A stretch of 20,546 nucleotides of DNA, taken from positions 1 through 20,546 of the IMG/VR virus record IMGVR_UViG_3300039043_000066; one strand, given 5' to 3'. A model generated the notes under the pieces. The model worked only from the letters and a program-made list of their open reading frames with translations. It was not told the origin of the DNA and ran no database searches. Made by a program: the position numbers and the translations under genes. Numbering within the stretch: position 1 is the stretch's first letter; each line of letters opens with the position of its first letter. The stretch comes from a virus. Below, piece after piece: positions 12,233 to 19,304 of this stretch.

Positions 12233-12235
12233 TGT

Positions 12236-12294
12236 TTGACTTTGTCGTTAGACTATGAGATAAATTGCTATACTACCATTCGTGTAGATATACT
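12236..12294 (+). promoter_or_regulatory. Candidate promoter region before the late/head operon
   Basis: TTGACT (12236-12241)-N17-GATAAA (12259-12264) and TTGCTA (12265-12270)-N18-TATACT (12289-12294) are two possible promoters. TATACTA occurs twice, at 12269 and 12289, 20 bp apart. This is the only sizeable gap (12233-12326) in the rightward genes and precedes the basic-protein cluster. Confidence 0.5.
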
Positions 12295-12326
12295 ATTCAT
12301 ATAAACATTATTTTAGGAAAGTAATT

Positions 12327-12398
12327 ATGCCATATCATACTGGAAAACATAGTAAAACTATGAAAAAAAAGAAGAAAAAAAAGAATAAGAGAAAATAA
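12327..12398 (+). CDS. 23-residue poly-lysine peptide
   Basis: This short ORF begins MPYHTGKHSKTM and ends in a run of seven lysines followed by NKRK; 12 of 23 residues are Lys or Arg. TAGGAAAG lies upstream and the TAA overlaps the next ATG (TAATG). Peptides with the MPYHxGK start and a lysine tail are seen in other marine phages. It probably binds nucleic acid, perhaps neutralising DNA or RNA charge; function is inference. Confidence 0.6.
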   Translation: MPYHTGKHSKTMKKKKKKKNKRK

Positions 12399-12580
12399 TG
12401 GTTAAGGTAGCTTCTATTAAAAATATTATAGCGGATCTTAAACCGAGACAGCAAAAGACTATGAGAAGTCACGCTCGACACCACAGCCTTAAACATATGA
12501 AACAAATGGCAACTGAATTAAAAAAAGGTAGTACATTTGCAACTGCTCATAATAAAGCTATGAGAAAGGTAGGAAAATAA
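12398..12580 (+). CDS. Small basic protein 1 of the coupled cluster
   Basis: The 60-residue protein is helical and strongly basic with many histidines: LKPRQQKTMRSHARHHSLKH, then MKQMATELKKG, STFATAHNKAMRKVGK. The ending 'G.sF..AH..AM.KVGK' is a motif seen in small phage proteins next to head genes. Both ends are joined to neighbours by TAATG overlaps, so it is translated with them. Likely nucleic-acid binding or a virion component; no enzyme motif. Confidence 0.6.
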   Translation: MVKVASIKNIIADLKPRQQKTMRSHARHHSLKHMKQMATELKKGSTFATAHNKAMRKVGK

Positions 12581-12765
12581 TGGCTAAAAAGAAAAGAAGA
12601 AAAGCCGTAAAAGATAAAAAAACAGGATTACCTAAAGTTTATTTATCTGGTTTAAAAGGATCAAAAAGATCTCGTAGAGCTAGTTTAATTAAACAAGTAT
12701 CAAATTTATATAAAGCTGGAAAAAGAATTCCTAGAGCTTTATTAAGAGCAAGGACAAAAGCATAA
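12580..12765 (+). CDS. Small basic protein 2 of the coupled cluster
   Basis: The 61-residue protein opens with MAKKKRRKAVKDKKTGLPKV and continues YLSGLKGSKRSRRASLIKQ and LYKAGKRIPRALLRAR. About 40% of residues are Lys or Arg. It starts and stops in TAATG overlaps. The composition suggests DNA or RNA binding. No family is assigned with confidence. Confidence 0.6.
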   Translation: MAKKKRRKAVKDKKTGLPKVYLSGLKGSKRSRRASLIKQVSNLYKAGKRIPRALLRARTKA

Positions 12766-13004
12766 TGGTACAAAGAAAACCTTTATCTGCAAGCGTAAAA
12801 GCAACTTTAAAAGCTAAAGCAAAAGCGTCTAAAAAATATACATATAGCACTCTTGCTAAAGTATATCGTAGAGGACAAGGAGCATTTTTAAGTGGCGGCT
12901 CTCGTAGAGTACCGATGGCTGCTTGGAGTATGGGTCGAGTCAATAGCTTTCTAAGGGGATCAAGAAAACACGATTTGGATTTACGCAAGAAGAAGCGTAA
13001 ATGA
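12765..13004 (+). CDS. DUF5824-like basic protein
   Basis: The 79-residue protein contains PLSASVKATLKAKAKASKKY, TLAKVYRRGQGAFLSGGSR, PMAAWSMGRVNSFLRG and a basic tail (DLRKKKRK). The block YSTLAKVYRRGQGAFLS...AAWSMGRVNSFL is a conserved pattern of marine phage proteins labelled DUF5824. Its function is not known. It is the fourth gene of the TAATG-coupled basic cluster and overlaps the next start by four bases (ATGA). Confidence 0.65.
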   Translation: MVQRKPLSASVKATLKAKAKASKKYTYSTLAKVYRRGQGAFLSGGSRRVPMAAWSMGRVNSFLRGSRKHDLDLRKKKRK

Positions 13005-13234
13005 AAGTTATATGGGTTATTACTGTTTTGATGTGGTATGAGAATATTCAAACACCTATAACAACAGAATATTTATTAAAATCTTTTGATACTAAGGTTG
13101 AATGTTTAGATTATGTATTCTGGAACAAAAAAATCTTAGTACAAGAACTAGCTTCTCAGCACGGAGCAAGAGAAGCCGAACTATTAAAAACTTGGGCTTT
13201 TTACTGCGAAAATAGACCACTAGAGGAAGTGTGA
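13001..13234 (+). CDS. Small protein with hydrophobic N-terminus and two cysteines
   Basis: The 77-residue protein starts MKVIWVITVLMWYENIQ, possibly a signal or anchor, and has a cysteine at 35 (VECLDY) and another at 69 (FYCENR). The same plan (hydrophobic start, one central and one late Cys) occurs in the protein at 18825 and in other marine phages, where it is of unknown function. The cysteines could form a disulphide if exported. ATGA overlaps on both sides. Confidence 0.55.
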   Translation: MKVIWVITVLMWYENIQTPITTEYLLKSFDTKVECLDYVFWNKKILVQELASQHGAREAELLKTWAFYCENRPLEEV

Positions 13235-13575
13235 AAAAGATTGAATTACCAGAGTTTATTAGATTATCTCACTATCGTATAAAACTAATTAAAATTAACA
13301 GTCACATATGCTATGAGATTGGCGAGCAACAAGGCTCTTTTCATTCTAAACAAATGATTATTTATCTTGATGAAGATATTATTGAAGAAGGTGGCTCGAT
13401 TGCAGTTGACCTTGTAAAACACGAATTAATGCACGCAATTTTTTATGTTAGGCAATTAGGCTCTGATGGAAACAAAAATGAAGAAGATATTGTAAATGGT
13501 ATGGCAACACACTATACTGAGATTGAAAAAAATAACCCAGATTATGTTAGATGGAAATTACAAAACTTAAATTAG
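13231..13575 (+). CDS. HExxH metallopeptidase-like protein
   Basis: The 114-residue protein starts at a GTG that overlaps the previous TGA. It carries KHELMHAIFY with the zincin HELMH at 64-68 and a possible third ligand in NEEDIVNGMATHY (83-95). Upstream MIIYLDEDI and the following helix fit the minimal zinc-peptidase domain found in many phages next to ParB or terminase genes. A target is unknown; maturation of a virion protein or an anti-host role are both possible. Its end overlaps the ParB-like gene by 25 bases. Confidence 0.7.
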   Translation: MKKIELPEFIRLSHYRIKLIKINSHICYEIGEQQGSFHSKQMIIYLDEDIIEEGGSIAVDLVKHELMHAIFYVRQLGSDGNKNEEDIVNGMATHYTEIEKNNPDYVRWKLQNLN

Positions 13576-14171
13576 AAGATATTAAACCATACAATAACAA
13601 TCCAAGAAAAAAAATTGATATTGAAAAAGTTGCAAAAAGTATTAAAGAATTTGGGTGGCAACAGCCTATAGTAGTTGATAAAAATAATATAATAATTGTT
13701 GGACACAGCAGACTTGAAGCGGCAAAAATGCTAAAAGAAGAAACTGCTCCTGTTGTAATAGCAGATATGTCAGAAGAAAAAGCTAAGGGTTATAGAATAG
13801 CAGACAATAAAACAAATCAATATTCTGAATGGGATTATGAGTTATTACATAATGAGCTTCAAGAGTTAATAGGTTTTGAATATGATTTAGATAATCTTGG
13901 TTTTAACGATAATGAGCTTGACACAATCTTAAATTGGGAAAATACAGATAGTAAATGGCTTGATGCTAAAGAAGAGTGGAAAGAAATGCCAGAATTTCAA
14001 CACGACGATTTAGCACCTTACAGACGATTAATTGTAAACTTTGGAAATAAAGATGCTGTTGAAAAATTTTTTAAACTTATAGGTCAAGATTTTACTGATA
14101 AAACAAAATTTATAAATATTCCATTTAGACCAAAACAAGTTTTAAAAGATAAGGGGTATGGTACAGAATAA
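13551..14171 (+). CDS. ParB/sulfiredoxin-fold nuclease-like protein
   Basis: The 206-residue protein begins with a ParB N-terminal-like domain: LKLEDIKPYNNNPRK (6-20), FGWQQPIVVD (34-43), IIVGHSRLEAAKML (48-61), then GYRIADNKTNQYSEWD (80-95). Phage proteins with this domain are often fused to a DNA methylase; none is present here. Instead the C-terminus has RRLIVNFGNKDAVEKFFKLIG and TKFINIPFRP, a small domain known from similar phage proteins. The next gene, a glycosyltransferase, overlaps by 14 bases. A role in targeting or regulating DNA modification or packaging is inferred from this pairing. Confidence 0.75.
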   Translation: MEITKLKLEDIKPYNNNPRKKIDIEKVAKSIKEFGWQQPIVVDKNNIIIVGHSRLEAAKMLKEETAPVVIADMSEEKAKGYRIADNKTNQYSEWDYELLHNELQELIGFEYDLDNLGFNDNELDTILNWENTDSKWLDAKEEWKEMPEFQHDDLAPYRRLIVNFGNKDAVEKFFKLIGQDFTDKTKFINIPFRPKQVLKDKGYGTE

Positions 14172-15048
14172 CCCACAATTCCCTCTCTATATACCAAGTA
14201 AAGGTCGTGCTGATAGCCGACTTACTTCTAAAGCATTAGAAAATATGAATGTGTTCTATCGTATTATAATTGAAGAACAAGAATATGATAAATATGCAGA
14301 AGTAATTAATGAAAATAAATTATTAGTTTTAGATAAAACATATCAAGATAATTATAATACTTGTGATAATCTTGGTAATACAAAAAGTAAAGGGCCAGGT
14401 GCTGCAAGAAATTTTGCTTGGCAACATTCTATTGACAATGGCTATGATTGGCATTGGGTAATGGACGACAATATAAAATCATTTATTCGATTTAATAAAA
14501 ATCAAAGAATTAAATGTTTAGATGGTACACCATTTAAAGTAATGGAGGATTTTGTATTAAGATATAAAAATATTGCTATGGCTGGTCCACAATATAGTAT
14601 GTTTGTTACAGACAGGAATGCAAATAAATTTCCACCATTTGCTGTTAATACTAGAATTTATAGCTGTAATTTAATTCGTAATGATACGCCATTTAGATGG
14701 CGTGGCAGATATAATGAAGATACTGATTTGTCTTTACAAATGTTAAAAGCTGGGTGGTGTACTGTACAATTTAATGCTTTTTTACAAGAAAAAATTACAA
14801 CACAAGTTATTAAAGGTGGAAACACAGAAGCCTTTTATGATAAAGAAGGTACTATGCCTAAATCTCGTATGCAAGTACAATTACACCCAGATGTTTCTAA
14901 AGTAACTTGGAGATTTGGAAGATGGCACCATTATGTTGATTACACAAAATTTAAAAAGAATAATAAATTAATTAAAAAAGAAGATCTTAAATTAACTAAT
15001 AAGCCTAATGAGTATGGCTTAAAACTTAAAAAATTTAATACGCAGTAA
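14158..15048 (+). CDS. TET-associated-type glycosyltransferase (TAGT/GREB1-like)
   Basis: The 296-residue protein has the layout of the GT-A glycosyltransferases found in phage base-modification loci: FPLYIPSKGRADS (8-20), IIIEEQEYDKY, GPGAARNFAW (79-88), HWVMDDNI with the metal-binding DDN at 103-105, GRYNEDTDLSLQ (183-194), KGGNTEAFY, and FGRWHHYVDY (253-262). Relatives were described by Iyer, Aravind and colleagues as TET-associated glycosyltransferases acting on hydroxymethylated bases. If so, it would add a sugar to modified phage DNA and protect it from restriction. No TET/JBP oxygenase or DNA methylase is in this window, so the acceptor is unknown. Confidence 0.7.
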   Translation: MVQNNPQFPLYIPSKGRADSRLTSKALENMNVFYRIIIEEQEYDKYAEVINENKLLVLDKTYQDNYNTCDNLGNTKSKGPGAARNFAWQHSIDNGYDWHWVMDDNIKSFIRFNKNQRIKCLDGTPFKVMEDFVLRYKNIAMAGPQYSMFVTDRNANKFPPFAVNTRIYSCNLIRNDTPFRWRGRYNEDTDLSLQMLKAGWCTVQFNAFLQEKITTQVIKGGNTEAFYDKEGTMPKSRMQVQLHPDVSKVTWRFGRWHHYVDYTKFKKNNKLIKKEDLKLTNKPNEYGLKLKKFNTQ

Positions 15049-15085
15049 GCGGAACTGATACAAACAGTTTAAAAAAGAGGAAAGA

Positions 15086-15385
15086 ATGGCAAGACCAAAG
15101 AAACACGATATTGATACAAAACAGTTACAAAACTTAGCAAGACTTGGTTGCACAAATACTGAAATTGCTGACTTTTTTGGGTGTTCAGAAAATACAATAA
15201 GACGTTATGGCGAATATCTGACAAAAGGCAGAGCTGAGTGCAAAATGAGATTAAGACAAATGCAATGGCGATCTGCTGAAAAGGGTAATGTAACTATGCA
15301 AATATTTTTAGGAAAACAAATGTTAGGTCAAGCTGACAGTCCATTAGATACTGTTAGTGATCAACCTTTACCATTTATAGATTAA
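15086..15385 (+). CDS. Terminase small subunit-like HTH protein
   Basis: The 99-residue protein has an N-terminal helix-turn-helix (LQNLARLGCTNTEIADFFG, then SENTIRRYGEYL) followed by CKMRLRQMQWRSAEKGN and MQIFLGKQMLGQAD, the standard text of phage small terminases (order: HTH, then 'RxxQxxxAxxGNxxMxIFLxKxxLG'). It recognises the packaging site and guides the large subunit encoded about 400 bp downstream. It has a good ribosome binding site (GAGGAAAG). It is short compared with many small subunits, so it may lack an oligomerisation extension. Confidence 0.8.
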   Translation: MARPKKHDIDTKQLQNLARLGCTNTEIADFFGCSENTIRRYGEYLTKGRAECKMRLRQMQWRSAEKGNVTMQIFLGKQMLGQADSPLDTVSDQPLPFID

Positions 15386-15387
15386 TT

Positions 15388-15666
15388 ATGGCAAAATATA
15401 GAGGACGAGAAGTTAAATTAAATAAACCATTTAGGACACCCGGTAAGAATAAAAAGTTTGGTGTATATGTTAAAGATAGATCTACTGGTAATGTAAAAGT
15501 AGTAAGATTTGGTGATCCTACAATGAGAATTAAAAAGAATATTCCAGCAAGACAAAGAAGTTTTATGGCAAGAATGGGTGGTGTATTAAAACAAGTTAAG
15601 GGGCAAAAAAACTTATCACCTGCCTATTGGTCAATACAGGCTTGGAAAAAATCTTTTAAACTATGA
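15388..15666 (+). CDS. Conserved basic phage protein (DUF6321-like)
   Basis: The 92-residue protein contains GREVKLNKPFRTPGKNKKFG, VYVKDRSTGNVKVVRFGDP, TMRIKKNIPARQRSFMARMG and PAYWSIQAWKKS. The order 'KPxRTPxxxKKFxVYVK...VKxVRFGDPxMxIKxxxPxRxxSFxAR...YWSxxxW' is widely seen in marine phages. Typical relatives carry cysteines near the RxSFxAR and YWSC segments that are missing here. Function unknown; it lies between the two terminase genes. The TGA overlaps the next ATG. Confidence 0.6.
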   Translation: MAKYRGREVKLNKPFRTPGKNKKFGVYVKDRSTGNVKVVRFGDPTMRIKKNIPARQRSFMARMGGVLKQVKGQKNLSPAYWSIQAWKKSFKL

Positions 15667-15827
15667 AAGATAATCAAAAGATAATGCAATGGCTAAATCA
15701 AACAGTTAATAGTTTAAAGCCAAACGAAGAAAAAGAATATTTGTTTAGTAGTGATTATGCTGGTAGAAAAGTTAATATAAAAATTAAAATAAATGCCATT
15801 AACAAGCCCACAGAAACAAGTAGTTGA
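15663..15827 (+). CDS. 54-residue protein between terminase genes
   Basis: This short ORF starts in an ATGA overlap and runs 35 bases into the large terminase gene. It begins MKDNQKIMQWLNQTVNSLKP and ends KINAINKPTETSS. It bridges an otherwise empty 126-bp gap, and the terminase start lacks its own clear ribosome binding site, so translation of this ORF may deliver ribosomes to it. Function unknown. Confidence 0.5.
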   Translation: MKDNQKIMQWLNQTVNSLKPNEEKEYLFSSDYAGRKVNIKIKINAINKPTETSS

Positions 15828-17016
15828 ATCAAAAGCTAGATTTAAAGTATTAGTTACAGGCAGAAGATTTGGAAAAACACATTTAGCTATAAGACAATTA
15901 ATTAAATATGCTTCTGAGCCAAATAAAAGGGTTTGGTTTGTTTGTCCTACATATAGACAAGCTAAACAAGTATGCTGGGCGGCATTAAAAGACAGATTAT
16001 TAAATCTAAATTGGATTAAAAAAACAAACGAAAGTGATCTATCTATTAATTTAATAAATGGATCTATTATAGCTTTACGAGGTGCGGATAGATCTTATGA
16101 TAGCTTGAGGGGTGTTGGCTTAGATTATTTAGTTATGGATGAGTTTGCTGATATAGCAAGTGAAGCGTGGTTTGAAGTATTAAGAGCAACTTTATCTGAT
16201 CGTAAAGGTGGTGCGATGTTTACAGGCACACCAAGAGGATATGGTAACTGGGCATATGATTTATTCTGTAAAGGTGCTGAAGATAATGACTGGGATAGCT
16301 TTCAGTTTACTACTTTAGATGGTGGTCAAGTTGATGATGATGAAATTGAACAAGCTAAAGCTGATCTTGATGAACGGACATTTAGACAAGAATATCTAGC
16401 AACCTTTGAGACATACGCTGGATCTATCTATTATAATTTTGATAGAGAGCAGAACGTAAAGAGATTAAAGATTGATGAGACTGCTATTCATATTGGAATG
16501 GATTTTAATATTGATCCAATGAGTGCGGCAGTATTTCAACTTAAAAACAACGTAATTAATTTTATTGATGAGATAGTTATCTATTCATCTAATACAGACG
16601 AGTTGGTTAAAGAAATCAAAACAAGATACCCTAACCGACAGATAATAGTTTATCCAGATCCAGCCTGTAGGCAAAGAAAAACTTCTGCTGGTGGAATGAC
16701 TGACTTAAACATATTGCAAAATGCTGGATTGACAGTAAGAGTTAAAAATGCACACCCTCAAATAAGGGACAGGATTAACGCTGTTAATTCACGATTAAAG
16801 AATACAAACGATCAAAGAATGATGTTTATAGATCCAAAATGTAAAAACATCATTAGAGGATTGGAAAGACACCTTTATAAAGAGGGAACTACGCAACCAG
16901 ACAAGGATAGCGGATTTGACCATATGAACGATGCCATTGGCTATGCGGTAGATTATTTGTTCCCTATAAGAAAACAATACACAAAACAATTACCTCAGAG
17001 ATGGAGCGTTAAATAA
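15793..17016 (+). CDS. terL: Terminase large subunit
   Basis: The 407-residue protein is the packaging motor. The ATPase has a Walker A (VTGRRFGKTH, residues 21-30), Walker B (LVMDEF, 113-118) and coupling motif (FTGTPRG, 143-149). The nuclease domain shows GMDFNIDP with D237, YPDPA with D289, and FDHMNDAIGYAVDYLF with D376 and D380. It translocates DNA into the prohead and cuts it. There is no clear ribosome binding site before the ATG at 15793; coupling to the overlapping small ORF is likely. The stop overlaps the portal start (TAATG). Confidence 0.95.
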   Translation: MPLTSPQKQVVESKARFKVLVTGRRFGKTHLAIRQLIKYASEPNKRVWFVCPTYRQAKQVCWAALKDRLLNLNWIKKTNESDLSINLINGSIIALRGADRSYDSLRGVGLDYLVMDEFADIASEAWFEVLRATLSDRKGGAMFTGTPRGYGNWAYDLFCKGAEDNDWDSFQFTTLDGGQVDDDEIEQAKADLDERTFRQEYLATFETYAGSIYYNFDREQNVKRLKIDETAIHIGMDFNIDPMSAAVFQLKNNVINFIDEIVIYSSNTDELVKEIKTRYPNRQIIVYPDPACRQRKTSAGGMTDLNILQNAGLTVRVKNAHPQIRDRINAVNSRLKNTNDQRMMFIDPKCKNIIRGLERHLYKEGTTQPDKDSGFDHMNDAIGYAVDYLFPIRKQYTKQLPQRWSVK

Positions 17017-18449
17017 TGTATATAATGAATCAAAATATGGATTCCTTAATTCGAGATAAAGAATTTATGGAAAACCGACACGATAACTATGATCTGATGA
17101 TCCCTAGATGGAATTTTTATTTACGATCATACTTAGGTGGAGATGAATACCGATCTGGTGGCTTCTTACACGAATACGCATTGGAACTAGACTTAGAATA
17201 TCAAAATAGAATTAATTACACACCAATAGACAATCATTGTAGAAATATCATAAGTATTTACTCAAGTTTTCTGTTTAGAGTGCCACCAACAAGAAATTAT
17301 GGCGTATTAGAGAGTGATCCTAGTTTAGAATCATTCTTAAGTGATACAGACCTTGATGGACAGAATTTTAATGCGTTTATGAAGAACGCACAGACTTACG
17401 CTGGTGTTTATGGGAATGTATGGATATTTGTAGATAAACCAGAAAGCAACGCACAAACTAGAGCAGAGGAACTTAACCAAGACATAAGACCTTATCTAAC
17501 AATGGTAACGCCAGATAATGTTATGGATTGGCACTATGTAAGAGCCGCTAGTGGTCGTTATGTGTTGGATTATATTAAAGTTAGGGAAGAAACTACATCT
17601 GATGGATCGTATTTTAGAATATGGACACCTAATGAAATATCATATGTATTCGTACCAGAGAGAGGCAAGATAAAAGTTATTGAGGTTAAGCCTAATCAAT
17701 TAGGAACTATACCAGCTATTTGCCTGTATAATAAAAGATCACCACGACAAGGTGTAGGCATTAGTGATTTGACAGATGTTGCATTATTGCAACAGTCTAT
17801 CTATAACGAGTTATCTGAGATGGAACAGCTTATTAGATTATCCAATCACCCTAGCTTAGTTAAAACACAAGGTGTTGAGGCTTCTGCTGGTGCTGGTGCA
17901 ATTATATCAATGCCAGATGATTTAGATAGTGGATTGAAACCTTTTCTATTACAGCCAAGTGGATCTAACCTAAGTGAGATTAGATCATCTATTGAGCAAA
18001 AGATTGAGATGATAGACAGAGCAACCCATATGTCTGGTGTAAGACAAACTAAAACCCAAGTCCAATCTGGAATTGCTTTACAGACTGAGTTTGAAAACCT
18101 TAACTCGGTATTGAGTGAGAAAGCTGACTTATTGGAAAACGCTGAAGAACAGATATGGAGTTTATGGGCTATGTGGCAAGGCAAGTCATTTGATGGAACT
18201 ATTGATTACCCAGATACTTTTAATCTTAGAGATTATGCTTCTGATCTTGCATACTTACAACAAGCAAAAGCAAGTGGAGTTAGATCAAGCACATTCCAAA
18301 AAGAGATTGATAAACAAATTGTAGGTGCGGTTATTGATGATGATGCTGTTATTAGTACGATTAATGACGAGATCACAGCACAAACAGAAGTAGGAGTATT
18401 TGAAACAGCACAGACACAAGCGGAAGTAGCTGAAGAAGATGTCGAGTAA
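17016..18449 (+). CDS. Portal protein (DUF4055-like)
   Basis: The 477-residue protein follows terL directly and has typical portal text: an N-terminal RHDNYDLMIPRWNFYLRSYL, YTPIDNHCRNIISIYSSFLF then RVPPTRNYG, AYVGV-like AGVYGNVWIFVDKP, PYLTMVTPDNVMDW, IPAICLYNKRSPR and a long helix with MSGVRQTKTQVQSGIALQTE. It would form the dodecameric ring through which DNA enters and to which the tail attaches. The acidic C-terminus overlaps the next gene by 11 bases. Two nearby ATGs (17016 and 17025) could serve as starts. Confidence 0.85.
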   Translation: MYIMNQNMDSLIRDKEFMENRHDNYDLMIPRWNFYLRSYLGGDEYRSGGFLHEYALELDLEYQNRINYTPIDNHCRNIISIYSSFLFRVPPTRNYGVLESDPSLESFLSDTDLDGQNFNAFMKNAQTYAGVYGNVWIFVDKPESNAQTRAEELNQDIRPYLTMVTPDNVMDWHYVRAASGRYVLDYIKVREETTSDGSYFRIWTPNEISYVFVPERGKIKVIEVKPNQLGTIPAICLYNKRSPRQGVGISDLTDVALLQQSIYNELSEMEQLIRLSNHPSLVKTQGVEASAGAGAIISMPDDLDSGLKPFLLQPSGSNLSEIRSSIEQKIEMIDRATHMSGVRQTKTQVQSGIALQTEFENLNSVLSEKADLLENAEEQIWSLWAMWQGKSFDGTIDYPDTFNLRDYASDLAYLQQAKASGVRSSTFQKEIDKQIVGAVIDDDAVISTINDEITAQTEVGVFETAQTQAEVAEEDVE

Positions 18450-18828
18450 GTTAGATTTATCTGAAGATAGCAAGATAAGTTTACCAGCAAAAAATTTAAT
18501 TGCTATTCTTGGAGCAGTCGCCATAGGCACATTTTCATATTTTAATTTACTTGAACGCCTTACATTAGTTGAGACTGAGCTTCAGTTAATTACGAAAGAC
18601 TTAGAAGCTGCTAATGACTTCATAGATGGAGTACCAAAAGGCGATATGGTTAGTCCTCAGATACAAGAGTTGTTTATGTTAGTTGAGTTTATTTCTAAAA
18701 ACCAAGACAAACTTAAAGAGCAGATGGAAAAAGAAATTCCAATGATACAAAAGAACGATATGGTTATTCAGTTCCACGAAGAACGTATTATTGATTTAGA
18801 AGAAAAAAATGGAAGTTACAAACAATGA
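18439..18828 (+). CDS. Membrane-anchored coiled-coil protein in the head operon
   Basis: The 129-residue protein has one membrane segment at about 19-38 (NLIAILGAVAIGTFSYFNLL) followed by heptad-like helices (LTLVETELQLITKDLEAAND, FISKNQDKLKEQMEKEI, FHEERIIDLEEKNG). Comparable proteins stand beside portal genes in other marine phages and have no proven function. It may be a membrane tether for head assembly or an ejection factor; both are guesses. It overlaps both neighbours. Confidence 0.6.
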   Translation: MSSKLDLSEDSKISLPAKNLIAILGAVAIGTFSYFNLLERLTLVETELQLITKDLEAANDFIDGVPKGDMVSPQIQELFMLVEFISKNQDKLKEQMEKEIPMIQKNDMVIQFHEERIIDLEEKNGSYKQ

Positions 18829-19043
18829 TCGAAATAGTGTTTGCTATGATGATGATTAAAGATGGAAACAAAGTTCTAGAATATGTTCCAACGAAGGGAA
18901 TGTCAGATTGTTTGGCTCAGAAAAGAGTTGTATCAAGATCCATTGGTGAAGATCAAGAAGGAATATATATCCAATGCAAGGAAGTGAAAGCTGAACTTGA
19001 GAATGATATGGGAAGGCTAAGAATTAAACGAATCATTGAATAG
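18825..19043 (+). CDS. Small two-cysteine protein
   Basis: The 72-residue protein starts in an ATGA overlap. It has a short hydrophobic start (IEIVFAMMMIK), C29 in SDCLAQKRV and C51 in IYIQCKEVKAEL. The plan resembles the protein at 13001. The paired cysteines suggest a small disulphide-bonded fold if exported. Function unknown. Confidence 0.55.
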   Translation: MIEIVFAMMMIKDGNKVLEYVPTKGMSDCLAQKRVVSRSIGEDQEGIYIQCKEVKAELENDMGRLRIKRIIE

Positions 19044-19051
19044 GGGGAGCT

Positions 19052-19204
19052 ATGATGTGTCGTAACTGCGAACACGAGTGTCATTGTGGAAATAATGGAC
19101 AGTGTGTTATATGTAAATGTTCTAACTGCGAACATAACGCATTAGACGAATTTTGGAAAAGAAATGCGGAAGATAAAGAATTACACGAGCCACATAAAGA
19201 CTGA
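19052..19204 (+). CDS. 50-residue cysteine-rich putative zinc-binding protein
   Basis: Behind GGGGGAGCT, a tandem ATG ATG opens an ORF with eight cysteines and three histidines in its first 28 residues: C3, C6, C10, C12, C18, C21, C23, C26, with NCEH repeated (5-8 and 25-28). The spacing suits two zinc ions or a metallothionein-like cluster. The rest is charged (DEFWKRNAEDKELHEPHKD). Very good ribosome binding site; the ORF is too small for most gene finders. Function unknown. Confidence 0.6.
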   Translation: MMCRNCEHECHCGNNGQCVICKCSNCEHNALDEFWKRNAEDKELHEPHKD

Positions 19205-19244
19205 GAAGGGAACTTCACAAGGTAGAAACCCTATAAAGTCTACT

Positions 19245-19304
19245 ATGAATAAATCTAAGAGAAGATCATATAAAAAATACAGAGGACAAGGCAAGAGAAG
19301 ATAA
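19245..19304 (+). CDS. 19-residue arginine/lysine peptide
   Basis: The ORF reads MNKSKRRSYKKYRGQGKRR and ends in a TAATG overlap with the minor head gene. Ten of 19 residues are Lys or Arg. There is no strong ribosome binding site, so it could be a leader that couples translation into the next gene. It resembles the basic peptide at 12327 in composition and in placement. Modest support. Confidence 0.4.
   Translation: MNKSKRRSYKKYRGQGKRR

Noticed and set aside
17846-18184. 112-residue antisense ORF in the portal gene
   Set aside because: Antisense shadow with no ribosome binding site; the portal frame is clear.
18233-18530. Two antisense ORFs at the portal/coiled-coil gene border
   Set aside because: They overlap each other and two real genes; Ser/Cys-rich shadow composition.
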